Of a DNA stretch of 64,000 nucleotides, positions 25,808 through 34,833 are shown one piece after another. Origin of the DNA: a virus; the IMG/VR virus record IMGVR_UViG_3300018424_007835, positions 45,718 to 109,717 of that record; one strand, 5' to 3'. The position numbers and the translations under genes are program-made. How positions within the stretch are numbered: the first letter of the stretch is position 1; each line of letters opens with the position of its first letter. The notes under the pieces are model-generated. The model was not told the DNA's origin. It was given only the letters and a program-made list of their open reading frames with translations, and did no database searches.

Positions 25808-28800
25808 ATGGTACGACGAACTTCACACAACACTTCTTATTCGACTGGAGTGACCCGCCCTAGTGGTTTTTACAATGCAGTGGTTAAAGCTGTAGGCACG
25901 GGGGACAATCCTACCGTTTCTGTGACTATTCCACGTATTGGTTTGAATAATATTTACGAAAATGTTCCCGTAATTGGGAATACTCCTGTCGTGGGTGACA
26001 ACATTCATGTGGGGTTTATAGAAGGTAGTTCTTCTGCCCCGGTTGCGATTTCTGTACGTAATAACACAGTATATTTTTCTGATTCAGCGCCTGACGTTGC
26101 TTTGGTGGGGGATTTATGGCATCGGCTTTCTGATGGTAATTTGTTTGTTTATTACAATGATGGCGATACGCTGCAGTGGGTAGAGCTGGTTAATGGTATG
26201 GGTGTCACGGTGGCAGTAGACCCGCCTGATGATCCTTCCAATTTGGATTTATGGTTAAATTTGACTACGTCGGTGTTGTCTGTTTATTATGATGATGGTA
26301 CTAGTTCCCAGTGGTTAAAGGTGGGGCCATCTGCAGCATATACTTTGCCTTTAACTGATGGTTCATCAGGTCAAGTTTTGAAGACTGACGGTTTGGGTAA
26401 CGTTTCGTGGCAAGTTGATGCGGGGGCATCAGCGAGCCCTTCGGGAGTCGACGGTGCAATCCAGTTCTCCGCTGGGGGACTGTTTGGTTCTGATGAGAAC
26501 AATTTGTTTTGGGATGATGCCAACAACCGGCTGGGGGTCGGAACTAATACCCCTTCGGTAGAGTTAGAGGTTGATGGGTCGATTGTTGCGACGCACATTG
26601 AGGCAGAGTTTGATGGGCCAAGTATTGTTGCGATTAAGAATACGTCCGGTAGCACTATACCAAAAGGTTCTCCCGTTTATGCTACTGGTTCGGTGGGAGC
26701 GTCGGGTGCTGTTGAGGTTTCTGCAGCTAGGGCTGACAATGCGGGGAACATGCCCGCTTTAGGGGTTACCAACACGGAGCTGAATCATAACGATCTCGGC
26801 CACGCAGTTGTTTTGGGTGTCATACGTGGTATGAATACTTCTTCGTTCAGTATAGGCGCTACTTTGTATGTTGCCCCTACGGGCGGGTTAACAGATGTTA
26901 AACCTGTAGCCACGGCTACACACCTTATCCAGAATATAGGTAAGGTCATTAGGGTGGATGGGTCGACCGGTGAGATTCTTGTGTCTGGGTCGGGCCGCAC
27001 GAATGATGTCCCTAATTCGTTTTCCACGTCGGGTAACGTTTCTGTGGGTGGCGATCTGGATGTGGCTGGTAATATTACTCTTTCGGGTTCGATCAATAGT
27101 GGTGCGGCTGGTGCTGATGGGTCTGTGCAGTTTGCTTCTAGTGGGGCGCTTGCGAGCGATAACGCCAATTTTTATTGGGATGATACGAACAACCGGTTGG
27201 GGCTTGGTACGAGCAGCCCTGCTGAGTTGCTGCACGTTGTTACTGCTTCGGGGGCGGCGTATCTGCGGCAAGATAATGGTACGGCAACAACTTATCTTGG
27301 CCCTGACTCTGCTAACACTGGATCGTTTGGTACTTCAACCACACACGATGTTCGGTTTCTTACAGACAATACGGAGCGTGTGCGTATTGATTCGTCGGGC
27401 AATGTTGGCATCGGCACGACCAGCCCGACTGCTCACAGCGCACAGGTTTTGCACTTGAATGGTTCTGGCACTTCTGCGGCTCTTAAAGTGACAAATAGTA
27501 CGACTGGCGCTACTAACGACGACGGATTAGATATTGCTGTTTCTGGAGACGTTGCTTACATTATCCAACGTGAAGCGGCGGACTTGCAGTTTCATACTGC
27601 GGGCACCCAGCGCATGGTTATTGACAGTTCTGGCAATGTCGGTATAGGCGAGACTGCTCCCCACCGCCCGCTCGTTGTCAATGATTACTCGGCTTCTGCT
27701 AGCAGCTTCCCGGTACATGTGGCCAACGGTGTTGATGGAGGCGGCGGCGTTCTCAACCAGGAGGCGGGTATTTGGTTTTCAACCGGTTCTTCTACCGCCA
27801 CCACCCGAGGTGCTTATATTTCCGCTAAGAACACTAATGGTGGCGGTAATGCACACGATCTTATCTTCGCCACAAGCGCTAATACTAGTTTTCCTGCGGA
27901 GCGTATGCGCATTGACAAGGAGGGCAATGTCGGCATCGGCACGAGCAGCCCTACTTACCAGCTTTCACTCTATAACCCGAGTTTGGGCACAACGATTGGC
28001 GACGAAAAGGCGGCGATCCGAGTTCATACCACAACTGCTAACGACGATTTTTTGGACATAAAAAAACGACGCTGGGCCGCCAGCAGCAGCTGGCAGTCGA
28101 GTGAGTGGCGCATCCAGGCGACAGTCGACTCTACTAAAATGGGTTACATTTCGTTTAATAATCCAAACTATGGCCTGTCGTTCGGAACTACAGATGTCGA
28201 GCGTATGACGATTCAACAGTCTGGGGCTGTGACTGTCACATCCTCTCAAAACAACGCCGCAGGCTCTGTGTTCAAGGTCATCAACACGTACACGAACGAC
28301 GGTCACGTTGTCATGAACATCACTCATGGCAACGCCACCCCGTCATCATCCGGTGGGTGGATTCGGTTTGATGATGTAAGCGGCAACCAGCATGGGCTGC
28401 TGCAGGGAGATGGCGGAGGTATCAACCTGTTCTCAGCTTCGGATCAGCGCATCAAGACCGCAATCGTGGACGCTGACAAGGACGCCTCGGTGGCGGTCAT
28501 CAAAGCCCTTCAGGTTCGGGACTTCATGTGGGACGAGGACGGTGACGGCCTCAAAGATGAGCCAGGGCACGGCTTCATCGCACAGGAAGTAGCTCAGGTT
28601 CTCCCCTCTGCCGCCCCCGGCGACCCCGAGGGAATGGAGCCTTGTTGGAGATGTGAAGCCTGCACGGCTGAGGAGAACGCAGAACTGAGCGACGAAGAAC
28701 TTCTCGCCGTTTGTATCACGCCGAAGATCAAGGTGATGTGCCTGTCGATGGAGCGGATGATCCCTGATCTGGTGGCCGCTTTGCAGAACGCTCTAGCCCG

Positions 28801-28825
28801 TATCGAAGCATTAGAGGCTAACTAG
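25808..28825 (+). CDS. Spike-fibre fusion with S74 intramolecular chaperone
   Basis: 1005 residues. The N-terminal ~85 (GFYNAVVKAVGTGDNPTVSV, PVIGNTPVVGDNIHVGFIEG) resemble the OB-fold of gpV/gp5-type baseplate spikes. Two 'DLW...L.VYY' modules follow (~90-175), then fibre repeats of the NNRLG[VL]GT..P and GNVGIGT.SP type. The last ~125 residues are a Peptidase_S74 domain: SASDQRIKTAI with the Ser-x4-Lys dyad, GHGFIAQEVAQVLP, and a terminal coiled coil (LVAALQNALARIEALEAN). S74 domains trimerise the fibre and then cut themselves off. Third-position bases become C-rich from about 28050 onward, unlike the rest of the gene, suggesting an exchanged C-terminal module. Confidence 0.82.
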   Translation: MVRRTSHNTSYSTGVTRPSGFYNAVVKAVGTGDNPTVSVTIPRIGLNNIYENVPVIGNTPVVGDNIHVGFIEGSSSAPVAISVRNNTVYFSDSAPDVALVGDLWHRLSDGNLFVYYNDGDTLQWVELVNGMGVTVAVDPPDDPSNLDLWLNLTTSVLSVYYDDGTSSQWLKVGPSAAYTLPLTDGSSGQVLKTDGLGNVSWQVDAGASASPSGVDGAIQFSAGGLFGSDENNLFWDDANNRLGVGTNTPSVELEVDGSIVATHIEAEFDGPSIVAIKNTSGSTIPKGSPVYATGSVGASGAVEVSAARADNAGNMPALGVTNTELNHNDLGHAVVLGVIRGMNTSSFSIGATLYVAPTGGLTDVKPVATATHLIQNIGKVIRVDGSTGEILVSGSGRTNDVPNSFSTSGNVSVGGDLDVAGNITLSGSINSGAAGADGSVQFASSGALASDNANFYWDDTNNRLGLGTSSPAELLHVVTASGAAYLRQDNGTATTYLGPDSANTGSFGTSTTHDVRFLTDNTERVRIDSSGNVGIGTTSPTAHSAQVLHLNGSGTSAALKVTNSTTGATNDDGLDIAVSGDVAYIIQREAADLQFHTAGTQRMVIDSSGNVGIGETAPHRPLVVNDYSASASSFPVHVANGVDGGGGVLNQEAGIWFSTGSSTATTRGAYISAKNTNGGGNAHDLIFATSANTSFPAERMRIDKEGNVGIGTSSPTYQLSLYNPSLGTTIGDEKAAIRVHTTTANDDFLDIKKRRWAASSSWQSSEWRIQATVDSTKMGYISFNNPNYGLSFGTTDVERMTIQQSGAVTVTSSQNNAAGSVFKVINTYTNDGHVVMNITHGNATPSSSGGWIRFDDVSGNQHGLLQGDGGGINLFSASDQRIKTAIVDADKDASVAVIKALQVRDFMWDEDGDGLKDEPGHGFIAQEVAQVLPSAAPGDPEGMEPCWRCEACTAEENAELSDEELLAVCITPKIKVMCLSMERMIPDLVAALQNALARIEALEAN

Positions 28826-28896
28826 TGGCTATTAAATTCTACGATTCGCCATCCGTAAGCGATACCTATATTGTTGTGGCGGCTGACAGCGGTTGA
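28825..28896 (+). pseudogene. 23-codon remnant of a fibre N-terminal adaptor
   Basis: GTG 28825 overlaps the preceding TAG and opens MAIKFYDSPSVSDTYIVVAA DSG, then TGA. It resembles the first 15 residues of the fibre adaptor seen at 28955 (MSINFPDYPSIGQTYT) and 58105 (MAMDFPDSPAVNDTFT). It is probably the leftover of a duplicated or replaced fibre gene; a short functional peptide is less likely. Confidence 0.5.
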
Positions 28897-28954
28897 TGTT
28901 TCGTTCACCCGCCTGAACTCAGCTTTGTATAGAATAATCCTTGGAGGTGCTATA

Positions 28955-30019
28955 ATGTCTATCAATTTTCCTGATTATCCAAGCATAGGGCAAACATACA
29001 CTTTGGGTGCAACATGGCGGTGGGATGGCAGCACGTGGAGTGTAGTTTCTCGCTCATCGGGCGATGGGTCCAGCAGCGATGTAGAGACTTTTGTGGCGAG
29101 CGCTGCCCCTACTGATGTTTCGGAGGGGGCGTTTTGGTTTGACACAGTGAATAAGTCGCTTTCTGTTTATTACAACTCTGCTTGGGAGGCTGTTGGGGGT
29201 GAAGGGGCACCTGTGGCTTTGATTCAGGAATCAGTGCCGGTCGGGACAGCGGCTGGCGAGGTGTGGTTTCAACCATCTTCTGAAACAGTTTTTGTTTATT
29301 CGGGCACCACGTGGTCGGCCGCCAATAACGGTGTAAGTGTTACGGCTTCCCAGACCGCACCGTCTCCTGCCTCTGAAGGAGATTTATGGTTTGACAGCGT
29401 CACCGCTGATTTATTTTTGTATTTTGAACCCCAGGGACAGAGCGGCCAGTGGTTACAAGTCGGTGGAAACGTTCTGGCGTCAGTGACCACTCAAGAGACT
29501 ACTCCCCTCTCTGCTTCTGAAGGAGATTTGTGGTTTCAAAGCTCTTCTGGTTCGCTGTTTGTCCGGTATACCGGTGCGTGGATAGAAGTTGCTGGTGAAG
29601 CCCTGCCTCTAATACGGGATATTGATGGTGACACGTTGATTCAGGTTGAGGAGGGCCCTGATGAAGATGTCATTCGTTTTGACACTGCGGGTTCTGAGCG
29701 GATGACAATTGACGCAGGTGGGGCAGTTGCGATTGTAGGTACCGCTTCGATTGGAGGCTCCGCTTCGCTTTCGGGGGGAGTTACAATTGGGTCTGGTGGG
29801 ACAGAGTTCACATTACCCACTGTGGATGGGACAGAGAATCAGGTTTTGAAAACTAACGGTAGCGGCGCTGTTTCTTGGGTTGACAGAGATCTAGTTACGG
29901 TAAATCATGGGAGCACTGCTACCACCGCTCGTCCGACGGGTGTAGATAAAGTGCTGTGGATTGGTACCGCTGACCCGACTAATAAAGCGACCGGCGATAT
30001 TTGGTTGGATTTAACATGA
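28955..30019 (+). CDS. Tail fibre protein with adaptor and repeated 'GDLWF' modules
   Basis: 354 residues. GGAGGT (28943-28948) points to ATG 28955 although the frame is open earlier. The adaptor SINFPDYPSIGQTYT...WRWDGSTW is followed by four ~45-residue modules with the pattern P...EG[DA][LF]WF...L.VYY...W (near 60, 105, 145 and 190), a short S74-fibre-like section (RMTIDAGGAVAIVG) and an end motif, LWIGTADPTNKATGDIWLD. The same end motif closes the small gene at 58105. The modules likely stack as trimeric shaft units. The stop overlaps the next ATG (ATGA). Confidence 0.75.
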   Translation: MSINFPDYPSIGQTYTLGATWRWDGSTWSVVSRSSGDGSSSDVETFVASAAPTDVSEGAFWFDTVNKSLSVYYNSAWEAVGGEGAPVALIQESVPVGTAAGEVWFQPSSETVFVYSGTTWSAANNGVSVTASQTAPSPASEGDLWFDSVTADLFLYFEPQGQSGQWLQVGGNVLASVTTQETTPLSASEGDLWFQSSSGSLFVRYTGAWIEVAGEALPLIRDIDGDTLIQVEEGPDEDVIRFDTAGSERMTIDAGGAVAIVGTASIGGSASLSGGVTIGSGGTEFTLPTVDGTENQVLKTNGSGAVSWVDRDLVTVNHGSTATTARPTGVDKVLWIGTADPTNKATGDIWLDLT

Positions 30020-30495
30020 GAATACTGGTTTTTATTGGAAGTGACATAGCAGAAGATAATTGGAACTATGGTGATATAATTTCGGTGCATCCTGATAACC
30101 ACCGGTTTGGTAACTACGAATCCTTAGAGGTGTGGGTTGCTGGGGGAGGGGCACCAGAAGAGTTCCCTTCTGCCAATATGGGAATTATAGACTTACCCGG
30201 TGAGCCCGCTGATGTGAACTTAATGGATGCAGCGTTCTACGAAACGGGGGCAGTGGCGTTTAAGCGTGGGTGGTCATTGAATTTAAAAAATTTGAGCCGT
30301 ACAAATTCTGAAAAACTGAACAGTTTGGGTGGGCATATTGTGTTGTCTCGGGGGGAGGGACGTAGGTTAATTTCTCGTAAGACTGACGGTCAGCGGCTTC
30401 CTCCACGGCTAGAGTCTGATGATGGTGAAAAACATCGTTTTGCTGATACTGAAGTTGGGGTGGCTCCGCCTGGACTTAGGGGCAGACATGGCTGA
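30016..30495 (+). CDS. Hypothetical fibre-associated protein, 159 aa
   Basis: ATG 30016 overlaps the previous stop. It begins MRILVFIGSDIAEDNWNYGD and has an early Asp/Asn/Tyr-rich part (ISVHPDNHRFGNYESLEVWV), while the C-terminal third is basic (GEGRRLISRKTDGQRLPPRL). Sequence and position between fibre genes suggest a fibre assembly factor or a small tail part; no family is recognised. It overlaps the following gene by 8 bases. Confidence 0.55.
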   Translation: MRILVFIGSDIAEDNWNYGDIISVHPDNHRFGNYESLEVWVAGGGAPEEFPSANMGIIDLPGEPADVNLMDAAFYETGAVAFKRGWSLNLKNLSRTNSEKLNSLGGHIVLSRGEGRRLISRKTDGQRLPPRLESDDGEKHRFADTEVGVAPPGLRGRHG

Positions 30496-31747
30496 AATTG
30501 TGAGGACAATTGGTTCGGGTAGGGATTATAGCACGATTGCGGCTTGGGAGGCCGGAAACACTACTGACGGCTGGGACACTAGTACTGCTAACACCGATAT
30601 TTGGAAGGGTGTTATTATGGACGCTTCGGCGTTTGATGAGAGGGTTGTTATTTCTTCAACGAATGGTACTAGGTCGTCTTCAAGTTATCAGTGGTTGACG
30701 GTTGATCCGTCTGTTAGGCATGCTGGGGTGCCTGGGGGTACGAATTATGCCAGATTAGACTCTAGCGCTATGAGTAGGGTCATTCAAATTCAGGACGACT
30801 ATTTTCGTCTTAGTAATTTGGAAATAATAGGTACAGCGACCGATTCTGGTGGTTCTACTATTCTGAGCGCTGTGGCCGTAGAAGCAAATAATGTTTTGGT
30901 TGAGAAATGTATGATTTGGCAGAAGAATGGACAGTCCTACTCTACCACTAGAGAGTATTATGGTATAAGCACTTTTGGTATGGGCCAGGGCGAGGTGCTC
31001 TCTATTGATAATTGTTTGATTTTTGGTTGGAGTAAAGCGGGTATAATGGACCGGGATGGGGATGCTCTTACTTTGAACATAGACTACTGTACTGTTTGTT
31101 TGAACGGTGACGGTGACCTTTACTCATCGTATACAGGCAACTTGGGCACAAGTTTTTCTAGTGGCACCCACTCTACCTATAACCTGTATAATAATTGTTT
31201 TGCAGGACTTGGGGGCGTATTTCATGGGCAGACACGGAACGGATCGCTCGATTGGGAGGTATACAATCAAAGCAATACGTCAACTGGTGATTATGCCGGT
31301 AGCCACAACGGGGTGACTTCTAGTGGGCTGGTGGAAATCGGCACAGAGAACAACTCAAACTCGATGTCAAACTGGGTGTATGCGGCCGGGGGAGTGTCCA
31401 CTTCTACCGCTTCAACTGCTTTCATTTTCACAGATCTTACATTTGACGCCAACGACGACCCTTCTTCGATAGATTTTACACCGGTTAATCATGCTAACAA
31501 TGCGCTTCTTTCCGCTGGAACAAACCGCATAGGTAGCGAGCCGGATAGTCGTCAAGACTTCGCTGTAGATTTGGCCGGTAATACCCGTAGTGAGTCAAAC
31601 ACCGATTTGGGTGCAATAGTTCTGGTAACCGCCACGGTTTCTGATAGATTTAAGTTTTATAGCAACAACGCATGGTCGGGGGTTAAACCAATGAAATATT
31701 GGAATGGTACCCAGTGGCAGACTGTTTCCAACACTACTGCTGCATAA
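30488..31747 (+). CDS. Tail protein with right-handed beta-helix (pectate-lyase-like) fold
   Basis: 419 residues. ATG 30488 in GACATGGCTGA overlaps the upstream stop; the frame is open earlier but inside that gene. The start EIVRTIGSGRDYSTIAAWEA is the usual opening of phage parallel beta-helix proteins, followed by Asn-rich repeats with stacked strand patterns (VIQIQDDYFRLSNLEIIGTA, AVAVEANNVLVEKCMIWQKN, VLSIDNCLIFGWSKAGIM). The C-terminus (SNNAWSGVKPMKYWNGTQWQ) is a short Trp-rich motif common at the ends of phage tail proteins. It may bind or degrade a surface glycan; no catalytic residues can be assigned. Confidence 0.7.
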   Translation: MAEIVRTIGSGRDYSTIAAWEAGNTTDGWDTSTANTDIWKGVIMDASAFDERVVISSTNGTRSSSSYQWLTVDPSVRHAGVPGGTNYARLDSSAMSRVIQIQDDYFRLSNLEIIGTATDSGGSTILSAVAVEANNVLVEKCMIWQKNGQSYSTTREYYGISTFGMGQGEVLSIDNCLIFGWSKAGIMDRDGDALTLNIDYCTVCLNGDGDLYSSYTGNLGTSFSSGTHSTYNLYNNCFAGLGGVFHGQTRNGSLDWEVYNQSNTSTGDYAGSHNGVTSSGLVEIGTENNSNSMSNWVYAAGGVSTSTASTAFIFTDLTFDANDDPSSIDFTPVNHANNALLSAGTNRIGSEPDSRQDFAVDLAGNTRSESNTDLGAIVLVTATVSDRFKFYSNNAWSGVKPMKYWNGTQWQTVSNTTAA

Positions 31748-31790
31748 TTTTCAGTAAAATAGTTGTAGTCGTCAGTTTAGGGAGTTTGTT

Positions 31791-33269
31791 ATGGCTGTGA
31801 GTTTACCTAGCGACCCGGTTAATGGGGCAACCTATACTTCAGGGTCGTCTACGTGGAGGTGGGATGGTTCGGTGTGGCGGCTGCAGACTACTGGGGTTGC
31901 TCCGCTTCCCACTGGGGCGATTACGTTAGATGATACAGGATGGTCTAATCTTAGTGGAACCAATCCGCAGACTGCTTTGAACTCTGTAGATTATCTTTTA
32001 AACGCTGCGAAGTCGGCTCTAGAGGACGCTAAAGAAAGTGCCAGGGTGTCAAATCCTGCTCACAAACTTTTTGTTGAAACAGTGACTTCGGATATTACTA
32101 TTGATGCTTCTTTCTTTACAAGCAGAGGGCTGTCGTCGGTTCCTACGACACACATTTTGTCGTTGAGGTTAATTAATTCAGCAACTGCTGCGTTGTCTAT
32201 CAACTGGGGCGCAAATATTAAAGATGTGGGCCGGGTGGCACGCCCTACGTTGCTTGGGATAAATAATGTTGAAGATTTTGTGCTGTGGACGTACGACGGT
32301 GGGACGAATTGGGATATGGCTTACACTGCTGATAGCTCTGTCGGTGTCGGTTTACAGATTGCACCACCTGCGAGCGCCGCACCGCCTCCAACCGAATTTG
32401 CACCGGCCCCGCCATCGGTTGTGTATTCTAAGGGGTTTGTGAATACTATATTTGGTGACGAAAATAATGCTTTAACGGTTGATTTCACTGGGGTACCTTA
32501 TCAGGTGGGTGATTTGTTGCTTGTGGTGACGCAGGCAAACGCTAATCGTATGAATCCGATAGTAGGGACCAACGGGTATTTTCCTGCGGATGTGAGCGCA
32601 GATTCTGACAACGATGGGTTTGTGTCTAACTTTTCGTCAAGTTGGCAAACTTTTGTTAATACAACCTCTACCAGAAGTGCAGATGTGGGTATGTTTGTGT
32701 TTTATTTGAAAGTTGAGGGTAAACATTTGCCGGGTGGCAGTGATGCGTTGGGGGAGCAGACATGGGCGACGTTGAATCCGGCGGGCAGTCGGTGTTATGG
32801 TGTTGTTGTTGTGCGTGGGCAGAACGGCGGTTTCAGCCCTGAGACGGCTCCTCACCGGTTGAACCATCAAAACTTCGCCAGTAACTATACGCAGTATGTG
32901 AACCGGACTATGGTTGGGGAAAGTGTTGCGCATGCTGAAAATAGTTTACTTATTTGTGTGACTGGTTTTTTTGCGAGGGGTGACCTTAACACGACTGCAA
33001 CCTATGACCCCAACGATGATTACCCGACGCCGAGGTTGGATGCTGTTACGAGTGATGGCTTTGATCAGCTGACCACGCCTTCTGGGATGACTAAAGCCTA
33101 CATGACTGGCGTAATCGACAACCCTGGTAATAAACTAAGGAATGTGCAAAAATTGTCTTGGCAACAGTACACGGCTGCGGGAAATACTGGTGATAAGACT
33201 TGCACTAATCTTACTGCTACTAATTCTTTTAATGATGCTGTTACTGTTATGATTAGTATTCCTGCTTAG
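31791..33269 (+). CDS. Tail fibre/receptor-binding protein, paralogue A
   Basis: 492 residues. The adaptor is MAVSLPSDPVNGATYT...STWRWDGSVW, then a helical stretch (ALNSVDYLLNAAKSALEDAK), a beta domain (HILSLRLINSATAALSINWG, FVLWTYDGGTNWDM), a Pro/Ala linker (PPASAAPPPTEFAPAPPS) and a large C-terminal domain (GDLLLVVTQANANRM, GSRCYGVVVVRGQNGG, LLICVTGFFARGDLNTTATY). The gene just downstream shares the same order and many motifs. TTTAGGGAG precedes ATG 31791. A TAAAAT at 31754-31759 could be a -10 but has no good -35. Confidence 0.72.
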   Translation: MAVSLPSDPVNGATYTSGSSTWRWDGSVWRLQTTGVAPLPTGAITLDDTGWSNLSGTNPQTALNSVDYLLNAAKSALEDAKESARVSNPAHKLFVETVTSDITIDASFFTSRGLSSVPTTHILSLRLINSATAALSINWGANIKDVGRVARPTLLGINNVEDFVLWTYDGGTNWDMAYTADSSVGVGLQIAPPASAAPPPTEFAPAPPSVVYSKGFVNTIFGDENNALTVDFTGVPYQVGDLLLVVTQANANRMNPIVGTNGYFPADVSADSDNDGFVSNFSSSWQTFVNTTSTRSADVGMFVFYLKVEGKHLPGGSDALGEQTWATLNPAGSRCYGVVVVRGQNGGFSPETAPHRLNHQNFASNYTQYVNRTMVGESVAHAENSLLICVTGFFARGDLNTTATYDPNDDYPTPRLDAVTSDGFDQLTTPSGMTKAYMTGVIDNPGNKLRNVQKLSWQQYTAAGNTGDKTCTNLTATNSFNDAVTVMISIPA

Positions 33270-33320
33270 TGGGTGTAGTTGTGGTAGAATATATTTGGAT
33301 TTACAGTTTGAGGTAGCAAT

Positions 33321-34820
33321 ATGCCAATTTCTTTACCGTCTAACCCTTCTGATGGGCAAACTTATACTTTTGATTCAAAGACTTGGTCGTACAGCGCCGC
33401 CGCTGGTGTTTGGAAGAAGATTCGTGCGGCAGCCCCAGATTTATCAGGGGGGACTGTCAGTTTGGACGCTAACAACTGGGGTACTTTACAGGGCGGTACT
33501 TTGCAGCAAGTGCTGGACAGCATAGACACCGCTATAGGCACAATTAATACTGATATATCCAATGGAGTTACAGTCCAAGCTGCGGTCCCTTCGATGTTAT
33601 ATAAAGCGGTTAATGCATCAGTTGTAGTTGATAATGCGTTTTTAGATGGTTTAGGATTAACTACTATCCCACAAATGCATATGCTTACTTTAAGGCTGGC
33701 TAACTCTAGTGGGTCTGGATGGTCTGTTAGCTACGATTCATCAATTAGTGATATTGGTTCAACAGCTGCCCCGACGAGCGTGGCCAACGACAGTTCACAC
33801 GATTTCTTATTGTGGACTTATGATGGCGGGTCGTCATGGAACATGATGTATATTTTGCTGTCTGATCTGAATACGGGTGCTACGACGGCGATTAGTGTTG
33901 AGCCTACTACTGTGGCACCGTATTTGGTTTATTCTCAGATTCAGCATTATTCGGGCCAATCTGGTGCTAGTACGTCGGATGTAATTGATTTTGATAGTGT
34001 GCATTTCTTGAATCAATCCGGTGTGTTGCAGCAGGGTGATTTGCTTTTGGTTGTGTATCAGGGCACGGGTGCTTATTTGAATACGGACAGAGTTACAGCA
34101 CCTGCCGGGTGGACACAGTTGTTTGGTTTTGCCGAGGATGCGATTATTTCTGCCGAGGAACCACCTGGACCTGGTGATGATGGCGGTTCCTCGGATGATG
34201 AAGATGATTATTCTGTCCAAATGATTGCGTATTATCGAGTTGTTGGAGCAAACGATCCTGGCAATTTAGGCACACATACGTGGTCTACCGACAATGGTAC
34301 CGGTAGTCGACTTTTATCGTTGGCTGTTGTACGTGGGGCGGATACGACGAGTATCCCTACTTACACCACGAATGTTGAGTCGTTTTCTACTTTCAAGGGC
34401 AATACTACTAACAACGATATTTGGAATGGGGATGGGGATAGTGGGGCTGGTGCAGCGTCGAACTCCCCAACTGCTACTACTGCAACGCTTTCGGCTGATA
34501 GTGTTTCTTATTCTGCTAATAGTTTGGTTTTGGGGTATTTTGGGTATTTTAATAAAGGTAACTCGGCCACCCAGCCTCAAATGCAACCGAAGGTTGACAT
34601 GACTGATTTTTTGTCGACGCCCGCAGGGATGATTTCTCATGGGATAGAGGGCACCCCGGGGGCGGAGTCGGGCAATAGTTTGCGACATGTGCAGAAGCTT
34701 GTGTCTCAGACATATAGTGGCTTAGCGGGGGGGTCTACTGGGGCTAAGACTAGTTCAACTAAAGAACCTGCCGATACGTACAATAACGGTTTTAGTGCTT
34801 TAATTGTTATTCCTAGTTGA
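33321..34820 (+). CDS. Tail fibre/receptor-binding protein, paralogue B
   Basis: 499 residues, a tandem paralogue of the preceding gene. Shared blocks include the adaptor (MPISLPSNPSDGQTYTFDSK), LTLRLANSSGSGWSVSYDSS, DFLLWTYDGGSSWNMMYI, GDLLLVVYQGTGAYL, GSRLLSLAVVRGADT, SLVLGYFGYFNKGNSATQPQ and the ending ALIVIPS (A ends VMISIPA). Divergence is greatest in the middle of the C-terminal domain, where an acidic loop (PPGPGDDGGSSDDEDDY) is unique. It probably encodes an alternative or additional receptor-binding unit. GAGG lies before ATG 33321; a TAGAAT at 33285 may be a -10. Confidence 0.72.
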   Translation: MPISLPSNPSDGQTYTFDSKTWSYSAAAGVWKKIRAAAPDLSGGTVSLDANNWGTLQGGTLQQVLDSIDTAIGTINTDISNGVTVQAAVPSMLYKAVNASVVVDNAFLDGLGLTTIPQMHMLTLRLANSSGSGWSVSYDSSISDIGSTAAPTSVANDSSHDFLLWTYDGGSSWNMMYILLSDLNTGATTAISVEPTTVAPYLVYSQIQHYSGQSGASTSDVIDFDSVHFLNQSGVLQQGDLLLVVYQGTGAYLNTDRVTAPAGWTQLFGFAEDAIISAEEPPGPGDDGGSSDDEDDYSVQMIAYYRVVGANDPGNLGTHTWSTDNGTGSRLLSLAVVRGADTTSIPTYTTNVESFSTFKGNTTNNDIWNGDGDSGAGAASNSPTATTATLSADSVSYSANSLVLGYFGYFNKGNSATQPQMQPKVDMTDFLSTPAGMISHGIEGTPGAESGNSLRHVQKLVSQTYSGLAGGSTGAKTSSTKEPADTYNNGFSALIVIPS

Positions 34821-34833
34821 AAGATTGTGATAT

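Noticed and set aside
30419-30487. Beta-helix protein starting at ATG 30419
   Set aside because: The first 23 residues would lie inside the preceding gene and do not fit the family; ATG 30488 gives the usual IVRTIGSG start.
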